From the NCBI RefSeq assembly GCF_000524195.1, contig NW_020170503.1, positions 60,901-124,900 on the forward strand: DNA of 64,000 bases. The letters are read 5' to 3'. Source of the stretch: Echinococcus granulosus. Its lineage: Eukaryota > Platyhelminthes > Cestoda > Cyclophyllidea > Taeniidae. Below are positions 13,061-26,300 of this stretch, piece after piece (the stretch's first letter is position 1; every line of letters begins with the position of its first letter). The position numbers and the translations under genes were made by a program. The notes below the pieces were generated by a model. It had not been told where the DNA came from. It did no database searches and was given only the letters and a program-made list of their open reading frames with translations.

Positions 13061-13860
13061 TGTAGTTGCCTAAATTTGGCCCATCGCACTACACATATAC
13101 CAGAGTCAGACTCTAAGTAAACTTCATAAAAATAAACTGCTACGCACCTCACCTGCAGCCTTTAAATTACCACAAAAACTCATAGAATTCAGGTAATAAA
13201 AAGAATGCCTTCTAGTTGTACCTCAAATTGAATACTTCAAAACCTTAATCAGGCGATTAGAAGTGGCTTTCTCTTAAAAAATGTTGCTATAAAATTGTCA
13301 GAGCGTGAAGCTTTGCAAAACCTTGCCATTTGTCTAAAGAAGGTATGTCGATGTAGACTTAAAAGAATGTGCAGTGGAGCATAATGCATGTACACAGGTA
13401 AACGGATGACTGCACAACTTATGACTTAATTGCGCGCCTATCCGATGGACATAATTCTTCTTAATTTCTGCAAACGATGTCTCCATGTATACGTAAATGT
13501 TCCTTTGACCTATAAAAGATTTCTTTGGGAGAAGGGTTTCCGGTAAGCGTACATGGCTAAGATAATTTTGATTTTCCCTTTCAAAAAATTGTCGAATGTT
13601 TTTGTCAAAATCGTAAATTTCCTATGCAGTAGATGATTTTGGGTCTTTAAATTAGCGACATTCTTTGTACTTCGTCCCATTGCAGAACCAGGAGCTACAT
13701 TTCAAAACAAATTAAGGTACCAATGGGAATGTAAAGAAGTAAGTTTGACCAAGGTCTACAAACGTAGTCCAGAAGACTACATCAGCTGTGCAGAAAATCT
13801 GAGCCGAGTTTAAGAAAAAAAGAAGCAAAAGACCTTAATTCATAGAAAATTGGAATCGCC

Positions 13861-13905
13861 TATCCGTCCATCTAATCGTCCATCCATCTGTCCATCACTC
13901 CATGC
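13861..13905 (+). repeat. Imperfect CCAT/CCGT tetranucleotide repeat
   Basis: TCCGTCCATC, then TCGTCCATCCATCTGTCCAT, an interrupted microsatellite about 250 bp downstream of the synaptotagmin stop. Confidence 0.7.
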
Positions 13906-14148
13906 CACTGTAAAGTGACAACTTACACAAGAACTTTTTGCCTCAAATACTCCATTATGCGACTGAGTTTTCCCAACTGTGTTAATTTATAAGAACAGAG
14001 ATTAATTTTCAGATTTGGCATGCAGACAACATTATTGATAAAGAAAAAACCTAACAAAAGTATCATCTACAAGCATGAAAGAAAGCATCGAGAGGAATGT
14101 GCTCGTGAATTGGTTGCTTTTAGATTTCTTAGTTTTACAATCTGTTTC

Positions 14149-14334
14149 TCAGTTGTGCTCTTGAATCTCCTGAAGAGTATGCCATTGTGCAATCGGTCGG
14201 CGCGGATTGGCTAGCATATCGGACCAATGACGCAGCGCGGCACCGGTTGAGCTGCAGCCGAGAACTATTCGACCGATGGGATCGGAGGAGCCCACTCGGT
14301 CATAATCCACAACGGTTACGATCAGATTTACTTT
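14149..14334 (-). CDS. syt1: Synaptotagmin coding exon 8 (C-terminus and stop)
   Basis: Encodes residues 369-429 and [21 protein letters not shown] (ligands D378, D380, D386), [27 protein letters not shown] and a short tail QEIQEHN. The acceptor is TTTTGTAG at 14335-14340. The exon is GC-richer than its surroundings. The tail after WHTL is unlike the charged tails I remember for insect or vertebrate Syt1 and may be lineage-specific. Confidence 0.96.
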   Translation of the reverse strand, partial: KVNLIVTVVDYDRVGSSDPIGRIVLGCSSTGAALRHWSDMLANPRRPIAQWHTLQEIQEHN

Positions 14335-17300
14335 CTACAAAATTACATTCAAGTAAAAAATCTACTCACTTCCTTTTATCAAAATACTAATTTATCTGAT
14401 GTATTTACATGAGAAAAAAGAAGGTTTTGAAGAAAGCAGTAAGAAGCAGTCTTATGCAAGAATTTGAGTTAATTTAGAAATATTAATACCGAGTTTCGAT
14501 AACAGACAACGGAAGTCAAAGTGGTGCCAAAATTCACCGGTTTTCTTGAACGATTTATTAATTCCTATCAATGACATACGTACAAAATAAATTTAAACAT
14601 ATTATTAAAGCAAAGAACTAAAAGTTAACATACGCAAAATTCCCTGTTTCTATAGCTACAAAAATTATGTGTTTATGGAAAGGGATTCCAAAATTACCGG
14701 TTCCCTGATTCGGTATAATCATACCTCAACATGAATTTAAATAATGATTCTGAAATAAAATAATGAATTTTGAGTTTGCAGCTATGAGACGAACTTTTTA
14801 CGGTGGGGTAGATTGTATCTCCATTCACAGCATATTAAAAGGAAAGTAGAGAAGTGAAAGTGCCTCACCTGAATAAGATCAAAAGGAACGTCGAATGAGA
14901 AGGACTCATTGTAGTAGGGGTTGAGGGTACACTTTTTAATTGTTGTCTTCTTCTTCTTTATTCGTCTGCCTTGAAGCATCAAGGAGAGCTTTACGTAGGG
15001 ATCTGGCAACATAAAATTGTATTGTAAGAAGCTATTTACATAGTCACACAAAGCATTTAAGTTAATCATTTCTTAAAGTGACTAAAAACTTGGTGCTTAA
15101 ACTAAAAGTCAAATAGGTAATGAACACATTTGTAGTGTTTCCCTGTGATCATTCCAATGCCTGTTTTAGTACAAATTACCGTTGTCAAAGTACCGAAGAA
15201 CATACCTGAGAGGCCACCTACATCCATCTTTTTTAGATTTTTGGCTTCCAAGATATTAACTGTCAATTTTCCTGAGGTGGGAACATAGCGAAGCGAAAAA
15301 CAAATGTCACCGAGTCGATTTTCCTGTTAATTTTTTGAAAAAAGGATGAAACTTTAAGTTATTTTTGAAATGGGGTATTAACAGTAATGAAGAAAGCAAA
15401 TTTATTTGTTCCACATTAGGCGCGATCGTTTGTTTGAACCCTCGGTTTCGGTGATGGGTCACCTAGGGCTCCACCTTTTCACATTTACCAGTCGGCATGG
15501 CCTCCGGGTCATGTCAGTAGCCCCAGGCTCTAAAGTACGTCGACAATGTATATTTTGACTGAACTCGATGTCTCCTCTTGGCTTTGGGAGGTTCTTGGGG
15601 CGAAATATTGATAATAGCAGAAAGCAAACCCATTTCCAAGAACAACTACACAGATTAATGCTAATGCGTTAAAAACCTTAAAGTGATGGGAAAAATACGT
15701 GTGTGACGACCCCTTTAAAAGGCTGAAAATGACATCTACGTTTGGCAACCAACAGAAAAGCCATTAACAACTAAAGTGACACCAGTTGTGGCCACCAGCC
15801 ATCTGCAAAAGTTCGTTAAGGAGCTGTCGACCTTATCTATATGACGATACCAATTATGTAGACCGACGATAATTCCTCCACTTCTGTACCGTCTGGATGG
15901 AATCCAGCTAGATACGGCTAAGCTATACTGAAGTAAGAACAAAGTGACACGGAGGAATGGACACGAAATCTCATTCCCATGGCATTGGTTCGGACACCTT
16001 TCTTTACTTATGACAGTGCTTTTAGGACGGTACTCCTAAGACGAGCGATGAACATGTGTGAGTAGTGTAGCCAAAGAGGACGGAACTCCAGATCCACTGG
16101 ATTTCCTGAGCGAATTTAGTGATGCGACGATCAGCGGTCTTATCAGATGCATAAGAATTCGATGAATGATGCGGTTGTTTGACGGGGGTTTCCTTTTAGC
16201 GCTGACGTGGGAGGCTGTCCGAGGGGAGCTCTGAGAATGACACTCAAAGGAGGAGAGGACCCATAAAATACTATGATTGCTTGTTCAACTCTCAGTTTTG
16301 GTAACGGTCGGCTTATGACCCCGCCATCCAACCTCCGCTGGGCAGTTTGGTAGCCAGGCCATGTCCTTACTTCCAAACCATGCTGTACGTCGACAGTACA
16401 TGTTCTAGTCAAGTATTATGGCTTCTCTAGACTTTGAGAAATTCTCAGGGCGCTACACAAAGGCCTCCTATTTACACTAAATAATTAATAACTGGTTACT
16501 TGAACATAAAATATTTAGGTGTTTGACACTTATTACATCATTCACAGCTTTAAGTCATTCGAAATTTATGTCACATATTAAAGATATGTTCATGAGGTAT
16601 GCCGTGCAATATGAAATGTCTTAATATCCTTAATTCAGTGGTAGCTAAGGTAGGCTTCAAATAGTAGGACTTTATTAGCCATGTATTTTTAAGTGAATAA
16701 TCCGTAATCGTTGGAAATTTTTAGCCGCCTTAAATGATCCTTTAAGTGCCTAATTGCTGGCGAATTAAAGAATGCGAAAAAAGAAGCATGCATTCCATTT
16801 CCATTTATCGTATACATTAGTGTCGCAGTGCTATCAAAGTAAAAATTTCAAATGGCTATTATTTAGAGTTACACAAAATTCTATTAACAATAGTAAATAA
16901 TTTTCCGGAAGTCACTTCTAAACCTAGTCTTCGCCTTTGCAATACGTTTTATCTGTTGCCGTTTTTCTGTCCTTAAATTTCAACTTAAAGCTATTACACG
17001 AAACTATCTTAGCGAAGGCTTTAAGTTCTTCTTGACTTCTGATTAAAAGTTCAAACTAAAAGCCGCTAACTTTAGCCACGAAAATGGAACAGGATTAAGA
17101 AACGGCTTAAGTAATATGCCGTTAATTTTTTAGTATGCTACCATGAGAGACAGCTTCCGAGGTCAACAGATTCATCACCTTAGTAAAAGCATCCTGGGAG
17201 GATTGCATAAGGACCGCGACTGCAAGCTTTCCAGTGTGGAATATTTAGAGCACTTTTTGGGCCATTGTGGGTTGCCATGACTGTGGTGAGAACATAAGTG

Positions 17301-20300
17301 TCATCTTGCAAGAAAGCTTCTCAGAAAACACATTCATTAAAATTGTGGAATATTACTGGTTTAGATAACCTTTGAGAATATTTCAACGAGATTATTTTAG
17401 GTATGAGCTTAAGAAAAATAGAATCATAGCACGCGAATTTTCTGATTATTGCGGAGTGGATTGGATTTTAGTAGATCGCAAACAATCATTCGGTACCAAT
17501 TCATCGGTATGCAAAGAATAACAAACCGATTTGTGTTCTAAAAGGATTCCATTATATATAAAGGCTATTTTAAGAAACTTTATTTAAGTGGCACTCAAAA
17601 GAGCAGAATTAGTTGTAATCACATTCAACATTAGGAGAGAATAAAATTCGTAGGAGTAATGGAGGAGGGGGAAAGGCGGGAGAGAGGAGAGAGGAGGGAA
17701 CTGGACGCTTTGATTTACTGCCAACTCATAAAAACGCCCTAGCATTTTGGCAGAGGAAAGGATGCGTGACTCAATTTCAAAAAAGTTACCTTTTAATGCC
17801 CGTCTCTCTGCCTTTTAGTCTGCACGCCTTAGAGACTGGTGAAGCAATAAAATTCTATACAGAATCCTGAGTCATTTTCTACATTTCGTATAACGAGAGA
17901 CCAGAGAATTATAGAATCTGCTTTCAATCAAATTTGGTTTTCAGAAAAAACGATTGAAGTGAACCAGCCCAATACACTAAAAAGGCCTTTTCACAGGCTC
18001 AATCACCATTAACTCAGTGAAATAGCTTCCCTTTTGAAGGGTATCCGTGGTAAAATTACGCAAATGTCGCAACTGAAAAGCACTAAATTTCAACACAATC
18101 CAATTTAAAATCATAACTCCATTTCAATTAATTTCATTTTAGGATGCTAAAACAATGAGGAGGTAACTAGTATACATTTCAAAATATACCTTTTCATTCT
18201 CCGAATCAGTTGGTTCAATAGGACGCCATTCTTCAAGAGTTTGGCAGAGATCAATGGAACCCAGTGGAATTTTCAGTTGGCCAATTTGATCGTGTTTGGA
18301 AAACCGATCAAAATCGTAGACGTAGAGCACCAGCGTAGTTCCCGAGATCTCCGCATAGGGCAACTAAACATAAAAACGGACTTCTAAAACGGATCAAATG
18401 TGTTGGTTTTGCGCCACGACTGGCACAAAACTCCCCATAAGTGGTAGGCAAAAAAAAGTAAAAAAATTATGCTAGAGAATGGTCCAAACATATCCTGAGT
18501 GCTTAAAAGTTTGAAAAAATACAACTATTTCTTAAACAATGTTAAAGGGTTAATTAGGATACAATTTTGATGGTAATCGGCTGAATTAAAATAATTTTAT
18601 GAGAAAGGAATGCGTAACAAGAGTAAAAAACAATGGCACAAGAAAGGTGTGTTATTTTGGTCAATTCCTAATTACATTGTGGCCTTAGAAGTAGAGAAAA
18701 AGTGTCAAAACATCAGAATGTCCAGCCGNTTCAGAGCCACTTAAAGTGATTAGACGGCTACCGTAGCATAGCGCAAAGGAAACCGCCATTCTGTTGATGG
18801 AATGAAGGAGACTGACTTCACAGAGGTGACCGCCTTTCGACAAATCTCAGTGCATTAATCATCTAATTAGTCTCGATTTCTTCAGATGAAATAATGAATT
18901 TCAGGAAGGATGGCCAATTTCATTCCGCCAACTAGTTTCACTCAATCTGGCAATCATCGTCAATTATAGTCAGTTGCATATAACTGTAATTAGTAGACAA
19001 TTCCCGATCAGGGATACCTCTAATAAATGCACAATTAACACAACAGTGTCGTTGAGAACCTTACTGGCAATCAGATTTCTACAGTGTCGGAAGAATACGT
19101 TTTTAAAATTGTTTAGCCTACATTTGTAAGGCTTTAATAATAGTTTTTACACCTTAATTTTTGACTCCACGGAATAATAAATTACCGAGTGCGCAAAAAA
19201 TTTACGGCTCACCAAAATTAAAACGACTTTTCTAGCAAAATAGAAGCACCTCACCAAGTAGAATGAAAGTGAAATTAGTTCAAATTGGATTTTTTACTAG
19301 TCTAGAAATGTCATGAATTGGGTTGATAAATGAAAACAAAAATAAATTTGCTCTATGTAGGGAAATTATACCCATTACCATGCCGCAAAAGTCTTTCATA
19401 GAAGTCTTTTCCGGTGGTAGCTTGATCTTTTCCCAATTAGTTAGGAGAAAATAAGTAGACTTTAAGAGTTATTTCTTGCAATCGTGGTTTGGCTTTCAAA
19501 AACAACGAAGGTTGAGGAAGCTAAAAGATGGAAGAAAATTAGGTGAAGAACAAATTTGCCATATTTAAAGCACACTTTATGCGTAGAAAGAGACACTATC
19601 CTCCATTTGACTAGGAACATTGATCAAAATTTTTAAAGGTTATTTAAACAAGTGCCAATAATTCCATCCTTACCATCAATGTACACACTCGCTTCTCCGT
19701 ATTAGAAGATGATACTTTCAATATCTACTCCACTCCTTGTCTGAGAGGCTAACACAATTAGTCCAGATTTTATATTATCAGGCGCCTACACTTAGACCTA
19801 ATACATATTCACTATTTACTGAATTAAAGGGTCACAAACAACAACTGCAAACAGTTATCTTACTGTTGTATAAACTGTTACACCGTTTTCCTCATTGCCA
19901 TGGTTGCTACCACACGCTTAGCTATTCTAAAGCCGTCGTATTATTGCATGAATTTCAGACTCTTTGGTTCATTCAAAATAAGAATTGGGAGAGAATGATG
20001 TGTTGCTACAATGGACACGCATCTTTTACTTGTAGCATTTCTTATATCTATAAAAAAGGCATGGGGAAAGTGCTGCTTCACCCAAAATTTGCCCTCCAAA
20101 GTGACAAGCATTGCAGAGAACTGCAGGAGTTTTAGATTTGTCAGGCAACCAAACTGACGAGTCAATAAAAAATCGGCAATTTTGGTTGTCTGTTGCGAAG
20201 TTTCCGAAGCCAAAAACAGAGTGGATGATTCTATTTAATACAATGCGTAAAGGAGTTAGCTATAAGGTCAAACCTCACAAATAATTTCCAAAACCCCAAG

Positions 20301-23300
20301 AAACAGAGGTATCATTTGATCTGCCCATGTGCTGAAGTATCCTTTGCAATCAGTCATTAAAAATGACTTAAAAGAAATCAAATGAAAACCTGAAATCTTA
20401 ACCTAATCATAAGAAGTAGATGGTTTTGATGTCAGTGTATAGAATAATGCAAAAGTAGGTTGAGTTTGCCCCACAAAGTGCATAAAGTCATTATTCAGGC
20501 TTGTGAAAGTTTCAAAACAAATGCTAAATACCAGAAAAAGGTTTCGTAAAGTCCTTTACCCTCTAAAAATCACCAATCCATCCCATAATTTTTCCTAATT
20601 GAGAAATAAGCTTAAGAATTTCATTTTTAAAGCACTTTTCAGTGGTACCTATCCTGCTGTCTGCCTTGCTTTTACCTCTCAGCTGTCTTTCCAATTTCGC
20701 GTTTGATTATATGGTACCGGAAAAAAGAAGAAAACATGAGGGAAGTTCAGTGATTGAGGGTGAGAAAGTAACCACTTCTCATTCTATCAAAAGTGAAAAC
20801 TTTTATACGGCTGATTTCCTCCGTACGAGGTATGGCTCTTTTCAGCAAGAATAGGCCTTTCCTCTGAGGAATTGACCATTGTTAGATTTTTGAGAAAGAA
20901 GAAGGGGTTTTCTTTCACAACCTCAGGTTTTGGTGATTTGTATCCAGTAGGCGGAATCCAGTTATACGTGCTTGACCTTTAGTAGGTGAACAGTTTCTTC
21001 TCATATACAGGTTGATTAATAGAGTAGCGGATCATTTTGAAATACTCATTGATGCGTTCATTCGCACAGACATTTTTAACTAAGGGGACCATCTCTTTTC
21101 ATAAATAAGTCAATGCACGGTCTAAAATAGGGCACTGTGATAAACCAGATGAAAGAAACAAAAAGAATCTTGTTAATTTTGCCCATCTTCATCTCAAACA
21201 GCATGTAAGTTTAGCCAATTTTCTTAGTTCCCACCACTGCTTCAAAAGCTGTTGCAAGTGCAGGTGAATTGTTTCAACATTCACTTCAAATATGCTAAAA
21301 ATAGGTCTGGACACGCAATTTTCAAATTTACAAATTTACAAATTTACATAGTTTCTCTTTTTGGGAGGATAAAGAAACTATTTTTAGCAGTTGGGCACAC
21401 ATCTTTGGGTGATTTACCACCAAAAATAAGTAAACTTCAACTACCGGATGTAGCACCCTCAGTAAACACTGAAAGAGAGGATGCTGTGGCATCTTTGGAT
21501 CCATGTCCGTCTCCGTTCGCGGATCAAAGAAACCCAACTCACACTAGGCCCATCCAAAATTCTACTCATACGAGTGGTTGACACAAGAGGAAAAACGTCA
21601 CAAATGAAAGACAGAGTATGGGCTGATTGATGCATATCCATGCATTACAATGTAGGCATCCTAAAACCCGTATTCACAGACCACTTAATGTACCAACAAG
21701 TCACTTTAGCAAGCTATTTCGAAATCTAAACGGACTTTTTGCTTGTTTGTTGTAGTTGTTAAAAAACTGTGCTCTTTATCATGCAGATTACTTGTTGCCA
21801 ACCGACCATAAAGGCGTTAAATTGCCTCATTATGAAAATGGGGTCCATCCTTTATAGCCAACATACATCTGGCGCCTGCCAACAAAAAGAGTTTGGCAAG
21901 GCAAGTGCGAATTTGCTTCATCTAAAAGGATGCAAACTACATCACGAATTTGGGAAATTTATTTTCAAACCTTTTTCCTCGTGGAGAATCACTCCCAGAG
22001 TTCACCAGAAAAAAAACAGGCTACCGAGGCTTCAGATTTCCATGAATGCAAATTCTCCCAAGGCTTTATGCGGAATATCAAAATTTGCACAGAAGAGACT
22101 TTTCACGATGAATTTTCGCCATTTTGAGCATGTGCGTGGCATTTCGGAGTCAAGTCCCAGTTGACGATGCCGCTTTCAGTGCCTTAACTGTCAATTAGGG
22201 CCATTATTTAGCTTGGACTGTTTAAAAAGATTTTTTTTTGTTGAAATCTCAGCAAGCAAACCAATTAGCTGTAAATAGAACAACTTTAATCATCCAAAAC
22301 TTTGAGATAAATTAATGAAATTTTACCTCAAATAGGTAGCTACTTCTACTCTACTGTAGCCAGAACATCCGCAAGGCAACTTGTTTATTTTCGTCCCAAC
22401 TCACTTCTGGGCGATTTTATTGTTGAACATTGGGAGGAGTTAATAATTATTCAAATTTCACAACTCCCCAAATTTGGAAGCCCCCCTACAGGCGACCATG
22501 AGCCAAATCCTATTTATTACTTAAGCCATATGTAAGCTACCAAAATTGTTTATTCGTAAATAAGAATTGACTTGCAAACTAGGTGCTTCACAGACAAAAT
22601 GCAATGAAGTAAATGAAATCAAAGCATCGTAAGTGAAATGTTCATGCTAAATTCATCAACTAAAACGTGTGAAGCGCTGAAACTGTCGCCGTCCAGAACA
22701 AATTTACATTTAAATCCACTATATTCCCGATGGAGGGATAGGAAGGAAAAATTTAGCAAACCTGCATATGAGGCAATTTTGTGACTTTTCATCGATATGA
22801 ATAAGCAATTAGAAAGAAGGGGGGTTTTTTCCTTCATACCCGTGGCAGACAAGCTGAGCTAAACTGACCACAGCAATGGCCACACCATTTACGAACCCTG
22901 TAAATATTTACTGCAAGCCCAGAAGATGAAAAATTATGCAGGGCGCTCCGTTCTAATGATAAATTAGAAATGTTGTCTAGATGCTTTTTGTAAGCCTATC
23001 CCAAGGCGTTATGCTGCCTTAAAACAAGTTCTTCTACCCGATCATCTCGACCTGTGATAATTGCCAACCTTACACAGATTTAGGCGAAGGGGTGTAAAGC
23101 TGTCAGATTTTCCAAGTTTTTACGTACAGTGTATTACTTTTTTGTTTTAAATTTGGTTCCGAGGTTAGTAGCCCTCATGACAGAGAAACAAGTCCCACTT
23201 TTTGGACGAAAAAGTTGTTTACGGCTTAAAATACCATTTTGTAAAGTCCATCACAGCTTAATTGAAAAGCAACTGATCAAGCCATAATAAATAACTAAGA

Positions 23301-26300
23301 AGTAGTCCCAGTTTACACGATCACATTTTAAACGATGAATATCCCAGATAGTGGAAGAGATAAAATCGCATTATTGGAGCAACAGATAAATTTCTTTGTG
23401 CTCAAGTAAGCGTCAGATGAAGATGAAGGCATAGAAACTACGAGTGATGCAAAATAGCTGGGGACTGCATTAATCAAGGATTTGGAAAATATCAATGAAG
23501 TAACAATACCCACCACACACTTTTATGGGGCTTCTCTAGATAAAATAAGACTGGAATGATTTCACAAATGAAATCCCAACCCTTTGGGGGTCGAACGCAT
23601 GGGTGCAGAAGCTTAAAGACAAAATTGCATTATCTATTCGAGGGTCAAGCATTTGCCTGCTAATACCTGAGGTCACGTGAATTGTGATTATTAATGATAA
23701 GTTGTTCGGTACGATAAGTTCCTCATCTTTGTTATAACTTAGACTACTTACATTACTACCTAGCAAATAAATAGCTGATTTGCCTTTTTTATTTTTCCCA
23801 CAGTCAAACTAGACCCACTGCCATCTGATATTTGCTTCTAAATGAACTTAGAATAAGCCATTGAATTAAACACTTACCTTAAATACGAAGGTTTCGTTGA
23901 AAACGGGATTTAGGGTTTTGCGATGCACCTTCGTTTCAAATTTCTTCTTTTTATTTGGAAGAAGAAATACCTTTACATAGGGGTCCGAAGTTCCACACAT
24001 ATCCATTGCGGGAAGATCACGAGCTTGGATAATTCCAACAGTCAGCTAGACAAAAAGAGACAGCTAGATTTATACAGGGGAGAGATGTGTCAGAATGCTG
24101 TTTTGTTTTAGCTAGAGGGTACGAAAGGTCCTTTCAGTGTAACGCAATCCTCTCAAGTATTGTAACAAAGACATAAAACAATTAATAAAAACATTTATGG
24201 CTTACGCTCAATAAATAACTTTATTTAAAGTTCATACAAAAAATGAATATACTTTGGTGTCTTATGGAAGCTGCCTTGGACGGTAGTGGTAATTCGCATG
24301 ATGGTAGATGGTAGCGAAAACCATATGGTTTTTAGAGCTGTGCACTACACATTAAAATTTTGATTTTAAGATTTTTATTGAATAAAAGTATTTATGGGTA
24401 CCTAAAGTAGTCTCGTTCAAGAACAAGAGCGAGGGTGGAAAAATTCCGCCAAAATATGGTCAAATACTTTCAGGATAGATGATTTAAACACAATCTTTAA
24501 AATTAAATAAAATAAGGTCGAAATGGAATTAGGGCAGGGTCTTGCCTCATTCTTTTGAAAATCGAACTCCACGGAGTACTGCAACGAGCCTAAAGAGACC
24601 TTTTCCTTTACATCCGCTGCTTTTTCGTTTACTTCCATATTTTCTGTCAGGCCTTGAGTGTCTTCCTTAAGAAGAAGAAACAGTAAATTTTGCTTTCCTT
24701 GCTGCTGATGATATCGTTACTTCCGATTAGTCACTACAAAACGTTCAGAACAAGACTTCATTTTAGTGAGGAAAGGGTAAAACAAAATCTTATTGCCAGC
24801 GACCAAGTGTATTGGAGTAGTTAATTCCGAATGAATCCTCTTCAACTTCATCTTGAATATTTTCGGCAAGCCTTTGTTTTGCTGTAGACAGAATTCCCCA
24901 GTTTTCTGTCAAAAAAACACCCCAAGCGTTGTCACATCAAATGGGATTGAAAAATGGCCGCAACAAATGACATCGGAAAGGAAACGCGGTAAATCGGGCA
25001 AACCAATGTGCACCTTTGTCTATCGCTTAGACGGAAGGAAGAAGAAGTAAAGATATTTTACGATTAAATTATTCACTTGAGGGACGATTTTTCTCCACTT
25101 AATCCCCAACTTATCATTCCCTACATAGTTCTTACCTATTGACCCACTTTTTGAGAATAACCAGACAAAATAGGACCAGGATGCCCCCCTATGAATTAGC
25201 TTTTTATACAAACAGTTTAATAGGCCTTCTAAAGTTTACGTGGAACTTCAACCTCGTGCCTACTTATGCATTTCTAAAAACTCGGACTTGGCTGCTTTTT
25301 CGAAGTGTCCGATGTTTCTCATGTCTAGTGTTAAAACCTTCAGTTAGGTAATTGGAGAGAATACACTAGAGGTTATGAAACAGCAGATTCTTAAAAGGTC
25401 TTCTTTACAGATGACTCTGTTATTAGAACGGAATGGCAAAAAGGGATGGTGCCATTTTAGTCGTCTATTAATAGGGTTTGGCAAATTATAGAGTCCTACT
25501 TATGAATAGCCAAAAGTTTAGACACTTCCATCTTTTGTAATTACAAAAAATAATAGATCTCTCGTCCCGATCTTAAAATCAACTATGCTCCAGAACATCT
25601 CCATTTGGTGAATAATAACTGAATTAATTGATAGTTATTATTATTAATTAATTAATAATTGGTTATATATACCCGAGAATACCTACCAGTTGTTTGTTCA
25701 GTGAAGAAACGAATTTGATAACCTTGCTGTCATCAGCATCAACATTGACTCCCTTCTTCGTCCTTTTTTTGCGTTTCGGAAGGCATTTTTTGCACATCCA
25801 AAACGAGAAAACCAGACCGAAACACACGGCCAGGGCTATCATCAAAGCTTGTGAGGTGCTCGCGTCTTAGTGGTATAAAAAGGGAACAAAAATAATGCTT
25901 TAAATTTACAAAAAAGGAAGTGTTTGAGAATCTTATAGCTACTTATTTTGACTTATTGAGCGAGGCGAAATTTCTCGATTTATCACATAACAGCGGTACC
26001 CACTTTATACACCTATCATTTCAGGTGTTGTTTCAAGTGAGAGAGATACTGCATTAATTTGGTCTTAACTGTAATTTATAATACGTAAGTGAGAGGAATT
26101 ACCGCAAGGCACTAGCCCAGACATTAGTCAGTCATTATTTTTACTTTAGGCGGTTGTACCGACACAAAATCATCACAACTTGATTGGTGAATGACAGAGA
26201 AGTTTCTATTTCAGCTGCCGCAATCATCTGGAAAATATGGTTTTTATCATTATCCCCTCTGGCAACTAGCTCAACATCACTTCATCCACACAGACTAGTA

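Larger units (their letters stand above)
9146..14148. other. Intergenic DNA downstream of the synaptotagmin gene
   Basis: Holds the 9.82-kb palindrome, a solo LTR, one diverged repeat, a tetranucleotide tract and presumably the synaptotagmin 3' UTR. 10.2-10.37 kb is locally GC-richer with a CCAATCGG word, but no exon is recognised there. Confidence 0.5.
15324..18189 (-). other. Synaptotagmin intron 5
   Basis: 2.9 kb, GT-AG, phase 0. A full-length terminal-repeat element (15410-16460) sits antisense to the gene close to the 3' splice site, and a purine tract lies at 17661-17700. The rest shows nothing recognisable. Confidence 0.8.
18364..23877 (-). other. Synaptotagmin intron 4
   Basis: 5.5 kb, the largest intron, separating the two halves of C2A. 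It holds one ambiguous base (18729), an octamer repeat (21321-21350) and one arm of a diverged dispersed repeat (20060-20215). Several open frames of 60-132 codons occur on both strands but show no recognisable domain. Confidence 0.75.

Noticed and set aside
14020..14390. Plus-strand open frames near 14.0-14.4 kb
   Set aside because: They run opposite to the last synaptotagmin exon and its 3' UTR, whose protein match is unambiguous.
19737..20135. 132-codon open frame in synaptotagmin intron 4
   Set aside because: No domain recognised, overlaps a dispersed repeat, and has an overlapping open frame on the other strand.
21769..22164. 131-codon open frame in synaptotagmin intron 4
   Set aside because: No domain; overlapped by another frame in the same strand; chance-like composition.
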